Source: Phycomyces blakesleeanus NRRL 1555(-) | Taxonomy: Eukaryota > Mucoromycota > Mucoromycetes > Mucorales > Phycomycetaceae | Length of the DNA stretch: 64,000 nucleotides | NCBI RefSeq assembly: GCF_001638985.1 | Contig: NW_017265154.1 | Coordinates: 62,001-126,000, forward strand | Direction: 5' to 3' | In this document: piece by piece, positions 13,039-26,755 of the stretch | Layout of the letters: every line of letters starts with the position of its first letter | How positions within the stretch are numbered: position 1 is the stretch's first letter | Position numbers and translations under genes: made by a program | Notes under the pieces: generated by a model | The model's input: the letters and a program-made list of their open reading frames with translations, nothing else | Told to the model about the DNA's origin: nothing | Database searches by the model: none

Positions 13039-13194
13039 GTTCGTTGCTGTTGCTGAAATTAGTAAAGGAAAAGGAAAAGGGAAAGAAAGAGATGGCTAGA
13101 TCAAGAACGGCCAAAAGGATGCTTATATTATTATTAAGTCTATAAAAATAAAATATAATGATATTATCTTTGACTTCAAATATTGGTCGATCTC

Positions 13195-13401
13195 ATGTCG
13201 CTAGAACAAATCACAAAGTCTAACCAAAAATTCCGCGTCATCGTGAAGTCTTTATCTGTAGCACGGAAATACCAGCTCACAAGTCTGTACCGTAGTTCTT
13301 ATCCTCAGCAGATCACACATTGGTACAACAAGCAGTGTCCTTCTTATTATAGAAAACAGACCCTTGAATATCATTTATCAACGACGTTATATATTCAATA
13401 A
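13195..13401 (+). CDS. Possible small ORF, 68 codons
   Basis: The frame starts MSLEQITKSNQK and ends STTLYIQ. It starts 157 bp from the divergent phosphatase start. Composition is less biased than typical noise frames here, and it contains an LYR triplet, but I see no family match and no splice signals. It may be spurious. Confidence 0.18.
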   Translation: MSLEQITKSNQKFRVIVKSLSVARKYQLTSLYRSSYPQQITHWYNKQCPSYYRKQTLEYHLSTTLYIQ

Positions 13402-14132
13402 ATAAATTCGATGCTTTCAAGAAGTATTAGCTTGATACACATTGGCCTTATTACTCTACCAAAATAAAAAAAAGTAATATATACAAAGGGATTCTTTTTT
13501 TCACAAGGCCAACTTGTAACAATTTCTACTGATATGGTTACTAATTACACTCACAGCATATCATACTATTGAAAAGCAAGCAAGCAACCAAGTCCAAGTC
13601 AACTGGGTAAACAAATAAATAAAGGAATAAATTGAAATTACAACATTTTCCAAAGATTTATTTTTGTAATTCTTGGGAATTTTGTTGCTCTTTAAATTGC
13701 TAATAGAATTATACATTGTAGTGTAAATTCTCAAAAGTCATATAATTTTCCACACCGGTTCAAACAGAGTATTTGTTTGATTGGTCGAGTGATTTTTTTT
13801 TGTTAAAAATATATAAAAAAAATATATTTCCTTTACAACTCCACCGATAAAGATCTATAGAGAGGTTCTTGTCCCAGATTTTACCATGTTGAGTGAATAC
13901 AAAATAGTGTTTTGGGTGTTGAGGATGTCCCAACTCTATATTTTTTTTTGCGGTTGGAAATTGTGCTTTCGCATACTTTCATCTTCCAATAAGAATGTAA
14001 TAAACTCTTATCGACCGATCTTCCATAAAAGGGAAAAATCTTATCAATCCTGATTGAAAATCAAATAAAAATCTGCATTTTTTTCTACCCCGTCTTATTC
14101 TGTTCTTCTTTCTTCCCACCCTTTTCTACTAC
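13402..14132. other. Intergenic region, adenylate kinase promoter
   Basis: AT-rich with short CAAG repeats near 13575 and a pyrimidine-rich leader (TTCTTTCTTCCCACC) just before the adenylate kinase ATG. Nothing else is recognisable. Confidence 0.4.
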
Positions 14133-15372
<1,240 letters not shown>

Positions 15373-16451
15373 AATTGAAACAACAGCAACAACAAAAGCC
15401 TCCACGATATATCTTTCCAAAACACATCCTTTATTTTCACTTTTATTTCTTATTTCTTTTCTCATTTGTTTTTTGCACAATTTAGTGTACAAATGAGATG
15501 TACATTCTTTTCCTTTATGTATCCAACCTACCTCTTATTTAATATTTGAAATTGGGAAGCACAATTATCCACTTTCCCTTTCTTTCGTTCACATACTCTT
15601 TTCTCTCTCTCTCTCTCTCTCTCTTTCACACACCCAATCCCTCGATTACTTCCCCTTTCGCTCTACAACCGGCATGAACAGAAACATCATTTGTATCAGA
15701 TGCCTTTTCCCCGTCTTTTTTCATTATTATTTTTATTTGCTTTGTTCTGTTTGAAAACGAATGCCTATTATATACATATACATATACATATACATATATA
15801 AAAATATTATCATCATTGTCATTATTGCTACTATTGAAACATTTGTCAAGTCCTTCCAGAATGACACCACTTTGATTAAAATACATCTCTTAATCTATCT
15901 AATGTCGCCTTTTAGACTGAAAATAATCAGCTGATTTTAAGAAAATACCTTGGCTTAAATGAACATCGTTTTCTTTTTATCAGACCAAAAAATATATACA
16001 CATATACATATATACTGTCAAAAATAAATGGCAATATATTAATGTAGAGATAGAAAACTATGCCTGGATTACCTAAAGCTCATTGTGTTTCCACTATCCC
16101 TTTCTACAAAAAAATAAAATAAAAAACCGGGTTCATAACCCTATTTATCATCTCTTTTACGCATGAGATTTAAAAATCAAAAATTTGTCAGCAATACTGT
16201 GATTTTCTTTTCTTTTTTGTTTAACACAAGTGAGCCAGCCAATGACCAACAATATTCACTAAGAACAAAGACTTTAGACATAAAGAGTCAAGGCAATTCA
16301 ACAAGACAATGTAAAGAGAAGACAAATGAATGAATGAATTTAGGGATATTAAAGAACCCTTACGCAGGAAGATAACAAAGTCCAAAGGGATGATATAAAA
16401 TGTGATGGGGTTTGGGGGCTTATATATTGGATTAAATTCTACACAGAGAAT

Positions 16452-16463
16452 GGGGGGGGGGGG
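16452..16463 (+). repeat. Poly-G run (12 G)
   Basis: Second uninterrupted run of 12 G in the window, again on the plus strand in AT-rich intergenic DNA. Confidence 0.8.
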
Positions 16464-16952
16464 TGCATTGCCAATAAATTAAGTTATCATGTAGACTATA
16501 AAAAAAACCCACTATTTGTTGTTGTAAGAGGGCAATATTACCTTACAAAAATTGAAACATTTTTTAGCTTATAAATATTATAAACTTTAATTCTAAAGTT
16601 TGTTGGCTATGTTAGCAATTGCTGACCGGGCTTTTCTTTGTTCCGAGATACAAACCCACCTATAGTGTATTTTAGCTTTTTTTTATGGTTCCTGTTCATT
16701 ATACCCTATACCCAGCAACCCAAAAAAATTACACCAACGAGTCCAATTCATCAGCTTTTTACTCCTTTCTTCTATTACAAGCAAAAGCACACTTGTATAC
16801 ATAGAAAAAAAAGTCTACCATCAAGCCACTCACCTTCCCGCATTATTATTATTATTATTTTTCTTTTTCTTTTATTGCCTTTGCGTCACTCCAATTCTCT
16901 TTGTACCCAATTACGCAAGGGAGTGTGAATAGCACCCGTGTTCCGACCGAAA

Positions 16953-16960
16953 TGACGTAG
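16953..16960 (+). promoter_or_regulatory. CRE/ATF-like TGACGTAG site
   Basis: TGACGTAG about 140 bp before the RRM/SR-type gene start. The same octamer lies about 90 bp before the YRA1 start (minus strand, 26393-26400). A bZIP regulator is inferred only from the motif. Confidence 0.3.
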
Positions 16961-17096
16961 GCACTACACAAAGAGATGGGTGGCTTTTCATTTTCCACTC
17001 AACCTTCAAACTCACACTAGCAAACCATTTTCTTTGCTTCCCTTTTTTTTCATTTATCTTTAATTTTCCTTTAACTTTTTTTTCACTTATACAACA

Positions 17097-17585
17097 ATGG
17101 ACAGACCTGTGATGGATCCTCGTGGCTCTTCTCTGCCACCCCCACCCCCACCTCTGCAGCCATCTCAGCCATCCTCAGATTATCCACCAGCCTTGCGACA
17201 AGAGCGCTCTCGTGATCGCTCTTTTTCGCCTCGTCGCCCTTCTTCGCGTTATGATGACCGTCGTTACAGCCGAGACGATGACCGTTACGGCCATCATTCC
17301 AGTGGAAGCCGTGGTGATGATCGAGGATATTACAGACGTGACTACTATGACCGTGGTAGCTACAGAGATGAACGTGATTACCCTCGGTCAGACCGCTATG
17401 ATCGCGGAGGAAGTGGATATTATGACCGCTACGATCGTTACGATGATCGCCGTGGTTATCGTTCCAGCCCACCTCCAAGACCTAGACAATCCAGAAGACC
17501 TGTTGACAGGTACATGAACACATAACCATACACGCATATATATACATACAAATTTGCAGATCAATTTTTGCTTTTGCTTTTGCTT

Positions 17586-17616
<31 letters not shown>

Positions 17617-18738
17617 TTTTGGATTTAAATTAAAACGACAACAAAAAAAAAGAAAATTACGCGTGTCTCCGCTAAAAAGTGTACACGTATGCAATTAATC
17701 TCACGTTTTATTTATTGTAGAGGAAGTGCAGAAGACAGAAAGTCTTCATCCACCTTGTTTGTTGGAAACCTTCCTTACGCCTATCAAGAGCGTGATGTAA
17801 GTATTATTGTATTTATATTTCTTTCTTTCTTTCTTTTTTTTTGGTCAACTAATAACCAATTTCTCTCTATTTTCTTTAATAAGGTTGCTGCCATGTTTGA
17901 GCGTTATGGTCGCTTAGCTAAGGTCACTGTTCCTATGGATGTATTGACTAACAAGAACAAAGGGTGAGCCGTTATGTTCTTAGGAGAAAGAAAAAAAACA
18001 ATTCTATCAGGAGATCTAACAAGATCAAAACATGTTAGTTTTTCTTTTGTGGAGTTTGAGGATCGTAGAGATGCCGAAGATGCGTTTGATAAGTTCCAAG
18101 GTTTTAGTGTAGAAGGCCGCCGCCTTAAGCTTGACTGGTATGTATATACAGCCTATTGTTTGCATGATTTGCTGATATATATATATATACTTATCTTATA
18201 TACGAATCTATTGATAAAATAGGGATATTGGATTGAACAAGAAGGATAATTATCGTGCACCTCGTTACGGAGGCGCTCCCTCAGGCGCTAGTGGTGACGA
18301 ACCTCCTCTTGATGATGAGCCTCCACGTGAACGGTAACTATCATTGGCCTTTCATGAACACATTATCTTATCTTTTATAGCATTGCCAGTCCTTCTCTGC
18401 CTCCTACAGATTCTTGTAAGCCTTAATAATAATACACCCATTTATGTATATGTATATACAACCACATACACCCCACAACCACATATATGTATATGTATAT
18501 ATATATATAATTATATAATACCTATACATACACCTACACACACGCGTGCATACATTTTTACCTGTGCGTCTGTGCGTCTGTGTGTTTATATGTGCCTTTT
18601 TCTTTCTTTTCTTTTCTTTTCTTTCTTTTTACAAAATAGTAATTTAATGACATTATAATTGTCTATATAGATGCCCACCAACCACCTATGGAATCGCGTG
18701 CTTATAGACGTGGCTCTCCTGATGCCTACCGTCGGTAA
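17097..18738 (+). CDS. RRM protein with RS/RD-rich N-terminus (SR-type splicing factor)
   Basis: Probably a nuclear pre-mRNA splicing or RNA-packaging protein. Seven exons (17097-17509, 17721-17796, 17884-17963, 18039-18137, 18223-18333, 18381-18415, 18671-18738) give 293 residues. Residues 1-140 are a proline cluster followed by Arg/Asp/Ser/Tyr-rich sequence with many SR and RD dipeptides. One RRM follows at about 148-225, with RNP2 LFVGNL and RNP1 GFSFVEFE. The C-terminal tail is short and charged. Exon 6 is a 35-bp micro-exon; without it the last exon is read in the wrong frame, which supports it. The RS-like region precedes the RRM, the reverse of classical SR proteins. Orthology to a named SR protein is not established. 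Confidence 0.9.
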
Positions 18739-19630
18739 AGCATCTTGAGTTGCGCGTTCTTTCCCTTTCCCATTTCAATTCACTGGCGACAACTGAAAAA
18801 AAAAATTATGAAGAGAGACAAGGAAGATGAAGATGAAGGAAATGTTATTATGGAATGGAATTTTAGATTTGTTGATGCAGTACTCCTAGTGGACAACCCC
18901 CACACTCACACTCACACACAAAAAAATGAGAGGACACAACAGCTATTTGAAGATGAATTATGAACCTAAAATCTATACTGGAACACCATGGGGAAGAAGG
19001 CTCGTTTTGCAATGTGGATTTGAATGGCGACGCTGTGGAAGAGAGAGAAAGAGATAAAGAGAACGGCTTAGACGACTTTAAAGAGAGAGCTAAAAGCCGA
19101 CGTTTTGGGAAGTCACTTAGGACGATAAACATGTTGGATAAGCGGAAGACATTTTATACAACCTGCGTCTGGACCCAATGTCTGGTATACTTCTTTTTAT
19201 TATTATAATTATTATTCTTTACAGGTAGGTAAGAAAAGAAGGTAGAAGTTCCTTCTTTTTTTTTTATAAAGGATTCCGTAAGTCAGTCAGTCAGTCAGTC
19301 AGTCAGTCAGACAGACAAACAGACAGATACATACAGACAGACAGATACAGACATATATATATATGTATATATGTATACACATACATCTATGTGATGTATA
19401 AAAGAAAGAATGTGAGAGTATATGAGAATGAAAGGTGAAAAAGTAAGAGGGAATGACGGGGGGAAAGAGTGATAAACAGAAACCTATTTTAACAATAAAA
19501 AAAAAGGGAAAGTATTTTTGGGCAGTATGAACAAGTTCAGAAAGATTAAAGGAGAGTACGTCGTACAGGGAAACGAGAGAAGAAATAAGAAAGAGAGACA
19601 GTGAGAAAGGGATAGAAAGAATATGCTTCT
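18739..19630. other. Convergent intergenic region with tetranucleotide repeat
   Basis: Contains a CA/CACT run near 18898-18920 and an AGTC tandem repeat near 19275-19312 that grades into ACAG units. It presumably includes the 3' untranslated regions of the RRM gene and the F-BAR gene. No gene is recognised. Confidence 0.5.
19275..19350 (+). repeat. AGTC microsatellite grading into ACAG/ATAC units
   Basis: About eight near-perfect AGTC units followed by degenerate ACAGACAA/ATAC units, in the convergent intergenic region. Confidence 0.8.
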
Positions 19631-22600
19631 TTAGATGCCTTCCATGTAGTTTCCTGGCACAAGGCCACGGACTTTAAGCCTGGGGTGTGCAATCTCAACT
19701 AACCACCAACCATCTCTTTGTTTGTTAAGAACTGCCATCATATCGCCTTGCTGGAATGTTAATTCGGTTGCGATCTAATAAACATATCAATATCAATATC
19801 AATATCAATATTAATATTAATATATTAGGATTTACAAGGTCTATAATAAATTCAACTTACTTTGGCTTCATAAGCCCACAGCGCACGCGCTAATAATTAT
19901 TAAATAAAAAGTTAGTATATATATATAAATTCTTTGTTAAAATGTGTGTACACATTATATGCATTTTTGTTTAATGTGACAAATCTTACCATAGTGAAGG
20001 ATAAGTGTGCCATCTGCCAGACGTTGTTCATTCGGTTGTTCCAACTTTGATGGAAGGGCTTGTTCAGGTACAGATGGTTCTTTAGACTTGAACTTATCCT
20101 TCTTACTGAACAAGCCAAGTGAGAAACGTTTGCTCTTCGTTCTCTCGGCAAAGTTTCCTCCAGACTCCTTGGGTGCTTTGGCTGCAGCAGATGAATTAGG
20201 TCGGCTAAGGTTTGTCGAAGAGTTGCTCATACTTGAGCTAATGCCAGTATTCAGACCAGTGCTCAGGCTGGTCTCTGGCTGAGGAGGGGAATAGGAAGAA
20301 AGACTGGGCATGGAAATTCCAGCCTGACTGTGAGTAGGGAATTGGTGCATGCTCTTGCTTTGTGGGAAGGTAGCGTTTTGTGAATCTGTATTGCGAGCAT
20401 TAGGCCATTCTGAGCGGGTGTTACTTTCTCGTGATCTACTACGTTCCTGAGAAACAGAGGGCTGTACTTGGGTTTGTTTGGGCACAACTGGAGAATGGAG
20501 TTGAGCTCGGACGGATGCAATAAGGTTTCTTGCCTCCATAGCAGTAGTGGCAGCAGAAGTATTAGCAGCGGCGGTGGCGGTGGCGGTGGCATTAATATTA
20601 GTAGTAGTATTAATTGGATGTGCAGTTGTAGTTGCAGTGGCAGTGGGATTATTATTAGTAGAATAAGGGATATCAATATGGAGTTGTGGATGGGACTTGC
20701 GAGACTTGTGGCTAGATACATGTGGTTCAGATACACTGGACTGAACAACCACATCTTGTGGTCTGTGTGTCTTTTCTGCGTAAGGACTGTAACTAGACCG
20801 GGGTTGTGTATCGGTAATTTGTTGACTCTGACGTTCAAAGAAATTGTTGTTTTGTACAAGTACAGGTAGTTGTTGTGGGCGACGACTGGACGAGATCATC
20901 CATTTTTCCTCCTTGGGCTGTGGTCTAGGGGGTGGAGAATCGTCGTCAGAGTATTCTTCTTCGCTTATGTCTTCTTGATGCGAAACATTGTCGACCCTAG
21001 CTACCGGAAGAATGGCAGGAACTGTACTTGGGAAGCTCAGGATTGGGATCTCGTGGAAGCTTGCCTGTGATAGCGGTCGTGAAATCGATCGTGATACTGG
21101 ACGCGACACCGGGCGTGATGCTGGACGCGATACCGGACGCGATTCTGGGCGCGACACTGGCATGGTTCCGAAGCTTGTAGGTGTTGGACTAAGATGGTGG
21201 GCAGAAAGCGGAACTTCTTCATTTTGATTAGAGTCCCTGCTCACTGTGGATTCCAATGAGTCTGTCGAGTGGAAAAAGGCAAAAGGAGGGTCCATGCTCC
21301 TGGTGACATTCTCTGGGGCACCATTAACAGTACTGAGGCTGCTGTAGGCGGCAGAAACATCGTCTTTGACAATAGGCTCTTCCTTGATTATAGACTGTTC
21401 TTGAACAGGTACAACATTTTCCTTGATATGTGTATATCCCCTTACTGAGTTGTCATCCTTGAAGAAAATATCGTCCTTGGAAAAGATACTGTTCTTTGAG
21501 AGAACAGAGGTTTCTTCATCGGAATCAACGCGTTTGACTACAGCGATATCCTCGTTTGCGGAAATGGCATCATAACCTTTGGCAAATACGCCACGTTTTA
21601 CGGATAAGTCTTCCTTGACAAACGATTCCTCTTCCTTAACAGGCAAATTATCTTTGACGGGGAAGTATTCCTTGATCGATAAGTCCTCCTCTATAAGAGT
21701 ATCCTCTTTGACAGGAACGTCCACTTTGTCAGGAGAATGGACATAGGCTGTTAAGTCCTCTTTTATAGGAACACTTTTTTCGATAGGCACATCTTCTTTA
21801 ACAGGCACATCTTCCTTGATAGGCACATCTTCCCTGATAGACACATCTTCCTTGATAGACACATTTTCCTTGATAGACACATCTTCCTTGATAGACACAT
21901 CTTCCTTGATAAATACATCTTCTTTGATAGGTACATTTTCCTTAACAGGTATATCTTCCTTAACAGGTATATTTTCCTTAACAGGTATATCTTCCTTGAT
22001 AGGCGCGTCTTCCTTGGTAGGCACGTCTTCCTTGGTAGGCACGTCTTCCTTGGTAGGCACGTCTTCCTTGGTAGGCACGTCTTCCTTGGTAGGCACGTCT
22101 TCCTTGATAGGCATAGCTTCCTTGTCATGTACATCGTCTTTGGCAAGTACGCTTTCGGTGGTAGGAACGTCCACATTGATAGGAATGGCATCTTCCAAAT
22201 GAACACTCTTTTCGACTGCTGTATCTTGTTCCATTAGAGCATGTTCCTTTTTCATGACACTGTCATTGGATATCGCACTAATATCTGTGATGGCACTATC
22301 ATCCGAGCTGACATGACTATCAGTCGACTTGATCTCGGGCGAGGGCCCAGTGGTATGTGTGGGTTGAGTATCTAATGTCTTTACTCTAGGTGGTAGTTCT
22401 GGTGCACGGGCTACTTCTTTTGGTGGGCTAGGATAGCTCTGGTGGATAGATTGAATATCTGAGTGGGAATCCGACTTTGGATTTGGTGGGACATTGCTGT
22501 TCAACATGCTTTCTACTTCATTAAATGCGTCAAACATGATATCCTGTTGATTGGTAGTCATTTGAGATGAAGTGTCTGCCTTCCGGGCAGTAGCAGTAGT

Positions 22601-24123
22601 CGTGGTAGAGACACTAGTAGCGAGAGGGGTCATGTAAACCTGTTGTGCCATAGACTCGTAGGACTCATATTGGAGGAGTTCGATTTCAGGTCGCTGGCCA
22701 GTGTATTTTTCTACCAATTTTTCTACATCATTTTCTACATCTATGCCATCAAGTGCGGTACACATGCTTTCACAATTCTAACCCCAACACACAAAACACG
22801 CTCAGTTTTAATTTCTGGTCCCCCACATCCGTAACATTCATATCGATTCCAGAACTTACCTCGTTATTGACCAAGTAGACGGTAGAAAGGATCTTTGAGA
22901 ATCTACAAATAAGGGTGCAGTAGGTTTGGTTAAACAAGATGAACAAGCAAAAAAAAGATAAGAATAATTATTGGTCTATTGAGCATGTATACTCACGTCC
23001 AAAGACTACTCTTGATAAATTCGATTCGGGTTTCTTCCATATCTCGAAATTCAATGAATGCTGCCTTCCAATCTATATTATACTTTGAAATCACATCGTT
23101 CAGGACATCGACAGCGTCTTTGTATGCAGCATCTAGTATATATATATATATTTCAAATTGATTTTCATTTAGTTTAGTATTTTCTTTTGCTTGCCTTTTT
23201 TGTAAACATTTTTTTATCTACCAACTTACCTGCCGCCGCGACCATTTGCTTGGACTCTTCGACATCCTCGTTGATCTGCTGGATATCGTCTTTGGACATA
23301 CTTCGTCCTCTTTCTGTGAGATATTTCTCCATACCAGCCAATTTGTCGCATTCACCAACGTAGTTGTCTCTGGCCTACAAAACAACAGGATTTCGTCTTT
23401 TGTTAGAGCTGAAGAATTATGGTTTAATATGTTGTACCTACACGAAGAACGTTGGCATGGTATGTTTCTTTTAATTGGCGTGAGCTGTCTATTCGTTGTT
23501 GTTGCTATATTGTTATGGTTGTTAGAGCACAGGTAATTGGTTTAGTGTGTGTATATTCTTTTAAGTCTATTAAGTTGATGTTGAGTAAAGTTTCTATTTC
23601 TTACTGCGAATCCTTCTTCTCGGTGTTCGATCAATAGACTCTCCATAGGTTTTTCGAGATGATGTCTAACTTGATCTCCCAGGTCAATGTGAGCACGTGC
23701 AGTGAGTTCCAGAGTGGTTGGGATCTGTGATAATGAATCTGCAAGTGTGCCCTGTTCGCCGTAACCTTCCATGAGATGTTTGAGCTGTAAGAGTCTTTCT
23801 CCATAATCTTGTTCTATCTGCGCCCTGGTGAGTTTTAGTGAAGAGGAAGATTTGAGTGAGTTGTTTAATTTTTATTTCTTATGTATATACATTTGAATGC
23901 CAATCTTTCTTTCTTTTTTTTTTCTTTACCTGAGCCTGTAATACTCCTTGACATCACTACATGTCTGAAGGGCGTTTTTTATCCTATCCGAAATCACAAA
24001 GGTGTCTTTCTATGTTTTGTTTAATAAAACTTGCGTGATAAGATTTTTGTGGTTGCTCTTCCAATTCACCTTTTGTGGCTCGTTTGGGTCATGGTTGCTT
24101 GGTAATGATGAACCAAACGTCAT
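19631..24123 (-). CDS. F-BAR and SH3 scaffold of the PCH family (Hof1/Imp2/Cdc15-like)
   Basis: Such proteins bind plasma membrane and link it to actin at septation or polarised growth sites. Ten exons (24123-24070, 24009-23930, 23824-23605, 23504-23442, 23374-23230, 23132-22997, 22902-22860, 22777-19990, 19889-19861, 19774-19631) give 1233 residues. The F-BAR domain occupies about 10-265 (for example EYYRLRAQIEQDYGERLLQL). A C-terminal SH3 spans about 1177-1233 (ALWAYEAK, GWWLVE, GLVPGNYME). The middle, almost all in one 2.8 kb exon, is disordered. It contains a hexapeptide tract of the KED type (about 463-584), an RPVSRP-type repeat (about 780-820), a PPPRP proline motif and a Thr/Ala-rich stretch. 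The size fits long PCH proteins. Orthology among Hof1, Imp2 and Cdc15 is not resolved. Confidence 0.9.
21770..22130 (-). repeat. 18-bp coding minisatellite (hexapeptide V-P-x-K-E-D)
   Basis: About 20 tandem 18-bp units encode the consensus [V/I][P/S][I/V/T]KE[D/N]. The middle contains five near-identical VPTKED units (about 22008-22097), the signature of recent unit duplication. Because unit length is a multiple of three and stop-free, two other frames are also open through the tract. Confidence 0.92.
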
Positions 24124-24840
24124 TATTTTTTTTTAAATAAAAAAAAATAGAGGGAAAGAGGGGTGCTCCTTAGGCGTTGTTAACGTTTAACAATGAGAAT
24201 CGATAATGATAATTAAAAATAAAGGGGGTAAGAGAGAGAGAGAGAAAAAAGAGTTAAATATATATAAAAAAAAAAAGAAGAGCCAATAAAAATAATAATA
24301 TATGAAAATATTAATAAAGTGGAAAGGGTGCCAAGAAAAGTCAGTCAAAAAAATATATATATACATATCCACTTTTACTGGTTATACGGACAATAACCTG
24401 ACATAAATATGTATATTTTATATTATATATTTCCAAAAGTGTGTCCAATTAACTTGTGAAAAAGGGTAACTTGTATATATATCAAAAAAAAAAGGTATTT
24501 TTAGATTAATGAGCCTACATACATATTTATTGGATGGGTCAGAAAATCAATTATAAAAAAGGAAAGAGCTAAAGTAAAAATAAATAAAAAGTATAAATAT
24601 AAATATAAAATATATATATATATATATATATATAATATAAAAAAATATTGATTTGATTTGATTTGATAGTTAGAGAGATTCTGTGTATATATTTATGTCA
24701 AGAGTGCGATTGTGGTTGTGTGAAAGCTCTTCATCTGCACTCGTGTGCTTTTGAGGGAGGGGGGATGGGGGAAGTGTGAAAGAATTATGAAAGAAATAAA
24801 AGGGAAGGAAGGACGGACGGACGGACGGATTGTCGGCATT
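24124..24840. other. Promoter region of the F-BAR gene
   Basis: Lies between the minus-strand F-BAR start and the minus-strand YRA1 end. It holds a long TA run near 24608-24634, a GATTT repeat near 24650-24665 and GGAC units near 24808-24830. No gene is recognised. Confidence 0.45.
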
Positions 24841-26303
24841 TTAACCCATGACGATATCTTCATTCTAAGCCAATCCGAATAGAGTATTAGGAACATTCTT
24901 TTTTTATATATATATATATATATAATAGAAAATTTTAACTTACTGGCACAGCCATATAACTGTCCATCTGAGCATCAAGGTCTTGTTCTGATGCCTTTGG
25001 CCGGGTTTCTCTACGCTTGCTAAGACCTCCTCTACCACCACGACGGCCATTGCCGTTGTTGTTGTAGCTGGTGTTATTATTATTATTGTTGTTGTTCTGT
25101 CTACGATCCTGGTTACGCAGAGGCTGTCTGGTAGGTTGAGCAACCACGGAACCTACAACTGTAGCAAATGAAATCTTCATTGGGCGACCTGTAAATACAC
25201 AATGTATATATTTAGTCATATGATTTTTATAAGCACACATAAAATAAAACAAAACAAAATAAAATAAAATAAAAAGGATTATTACCATCAAGTTCTACAC
25301 TGTTATAAGTAATACGTGCTCTTTCGGCATCGCTAGCCTGGGAAAACACTATATCAGCAATACCGGCTGATCTTCCGGTAGGACCAATGTGTAAAAAGGC
25401 TCTCTTGACAGTACCCATTTGTCCAAATAATTCCTATATATTTATAAATATATAAAGCAAAGGTTATGAATATAATGAACTTATAAAATAAAATAAAATA
25501 AACAGTCTTGTACTTACGTAGAGATCCTTCTCAGTTACTCTGGGGTGAAGATTGGACACAACAAGATTGTTACGGGGTCCTCGTGCTGCGGGTGCTGGAC
25601 GGGTTACTGCCATACGAGAGTTTCTTGATACATTCGGCTGATTTTTTTTTGGGCAAAGGTCAGGAAGTGTTTGATGGGGATGTGGAAATGAGGGTGGAGG
25701 AAGGGAGAATTGAAAGAGGAGAAGGAGGGGGGTGGTAAGATAGCAAAGGATAGGAAGGGAGGAAGGGAGGAGGGTTGAGTGATTTGTTGAGTGAATCTGT
25801 TTTCCACGGATCTTTAACACACAAAAGAGGGGGGAAGGTAAAGAGACGCAGGAAGGATGGTGCAAGAAATGGAGTACTATCCCCCATTCAACCAAAAAAG
25901 TCGAAAACAGATCCGAACGCCATTGTCCGCAACGTCTTTTCTCACTCTCACAAGTGCTTCTGGTCTTCACATGCTCTTCCAAGAAAGGGGGGGTCTGCAA
26001 TGCTCATCTCTACCTCTACTTCTCTCTATCTTTTTTTGCAGTGTCTTTCCTTTGCGTGCGTTGTGGATGTGTGTGTGTTTTTGTGTACGTGTGTGTGTGT
26101 GTGTGTAGTGTAGTGTGTAATAAGATACTTGTCAAACATACCGAAAAGCTGTTGTTTCTGGAGGGGCGACCACCTTTCTTCTGAATACCTCCACGTGTAG
26201 AACGGTTGTTGTTGTTGTTGCTGTTATTGTTCTTACGGTTCATGCGGTTCTGGGAGATAACCTCATCGAGTGACATATCAAGGGGGCCGGTAGCGATTGA
26301 CAT
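24841..26303 (-). CDS. YRA1: Yra1/ALYREF mRNA export adaptor
   Basis: Couples spliced mRNA to the UAP56/Sub2 helicase and the Mex67/NXF1 export receptor. Exons 26303-26142, 25637-25518, 25433-25286, 25188-24944 and 24864-24841 give 232 residues. The N-terminal DMSLDEVI is the REF-N/UAP56-binding motif. The RRM lies at about 75-150 (NNLVVSNL, GIADIVF). RGG/Arg- and Asn-rich linkers flank it, and the C-terminal EQDLDAQMDSYM is the REF-C box. I place a 24-bp last exon (NEDIVMG) after a strong GTAAGT donor; without that splice the protein ends VPVS at 24935. Intron 1 is 504 bp, the longest intron in the window. Confidence 0.93.
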
Positions 26304-26392
26304 AATGTTAAGATTGATGAAGAAACAGATAGATGAGGAAAAAAGCGACTTGGCGTGGGATGGAGGGGGGTGGAGAAGATAACACTTCGGTT

Positions 26393-26400
26393 CTACGTCA
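26393..26400 (-). promoter_or_regulatory. CRE/ATF-like TGACGTAG site
   Basis: Minus-strand TGACGTAG about 90 bp upstream of the YRA1 start. It is identical to the octamer upstream of the RRM/SR-type gene. Confidence 0.3.
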
Positions 26401-26725
26401 CCAGTATGTAAACCCCGATGCTCTCACACTAAACCAATCAGAGGATGAGAAGGACTGCGATCAGACTGCAGTTGCAATAAATACACATAAAAATAGTACA
26501 GTATAATGTTGTAACTTGAGACTGGGACGATTCTGCATTTTTTTTTACACCAATCAAATGATCTTATTGAGGAGTAATACAGTGATTTTTTTTTATGAAA
26601 CAAACCAATGTCTCCATAAGTTGAAACCATGTCTGCTTATATTCTTTAAGGCATTCAACTGCCTTATCTTTAAACTAGCCTCTCTTCGCGTTTATATATC
26701 CTAAAATGGCTCTTACCTACATTTA

Positions 26726-26755
26726 GAGACCTTGAGACCTTGAGACCTTGAGAGC
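26726..26755 (+). repeat. Three tandem copies of a decamer
   Basis: GAGACCTTGA repeats three times head to tail, then decays. It is intergenic, upstream of YRA1. Confidence 0.8.

Larger units (their letters stand above)
15373..17096. other. Intergenic region between adenylate kinase and the RRM gene
   Basis: AT-rich, with a CT run near 15605-15624, an ATACAT repeat near 15770-15800 and a 12-G run near 16452-16463. No gene is recognised. A CRE-like TGACGTAG lies at 16953-16960 upstream of the RRM gene. Confidence 0.45.

Noticed and set aside
19275..19350. Tandem AGTC array considered as a CRISPR-like or telomeric repeat
   Set aside because: No spacers and a four-base unit. It is an ordinary microsatellite in a eukaryotic genome.
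21763..22206. 147-codon minus frame and 128-codon plus frame over the F-BAR repeat
   Set aside because: They are open only because an 18-bp stop-free unit is repeated. The true frame continues for over 900 codons on both sides.
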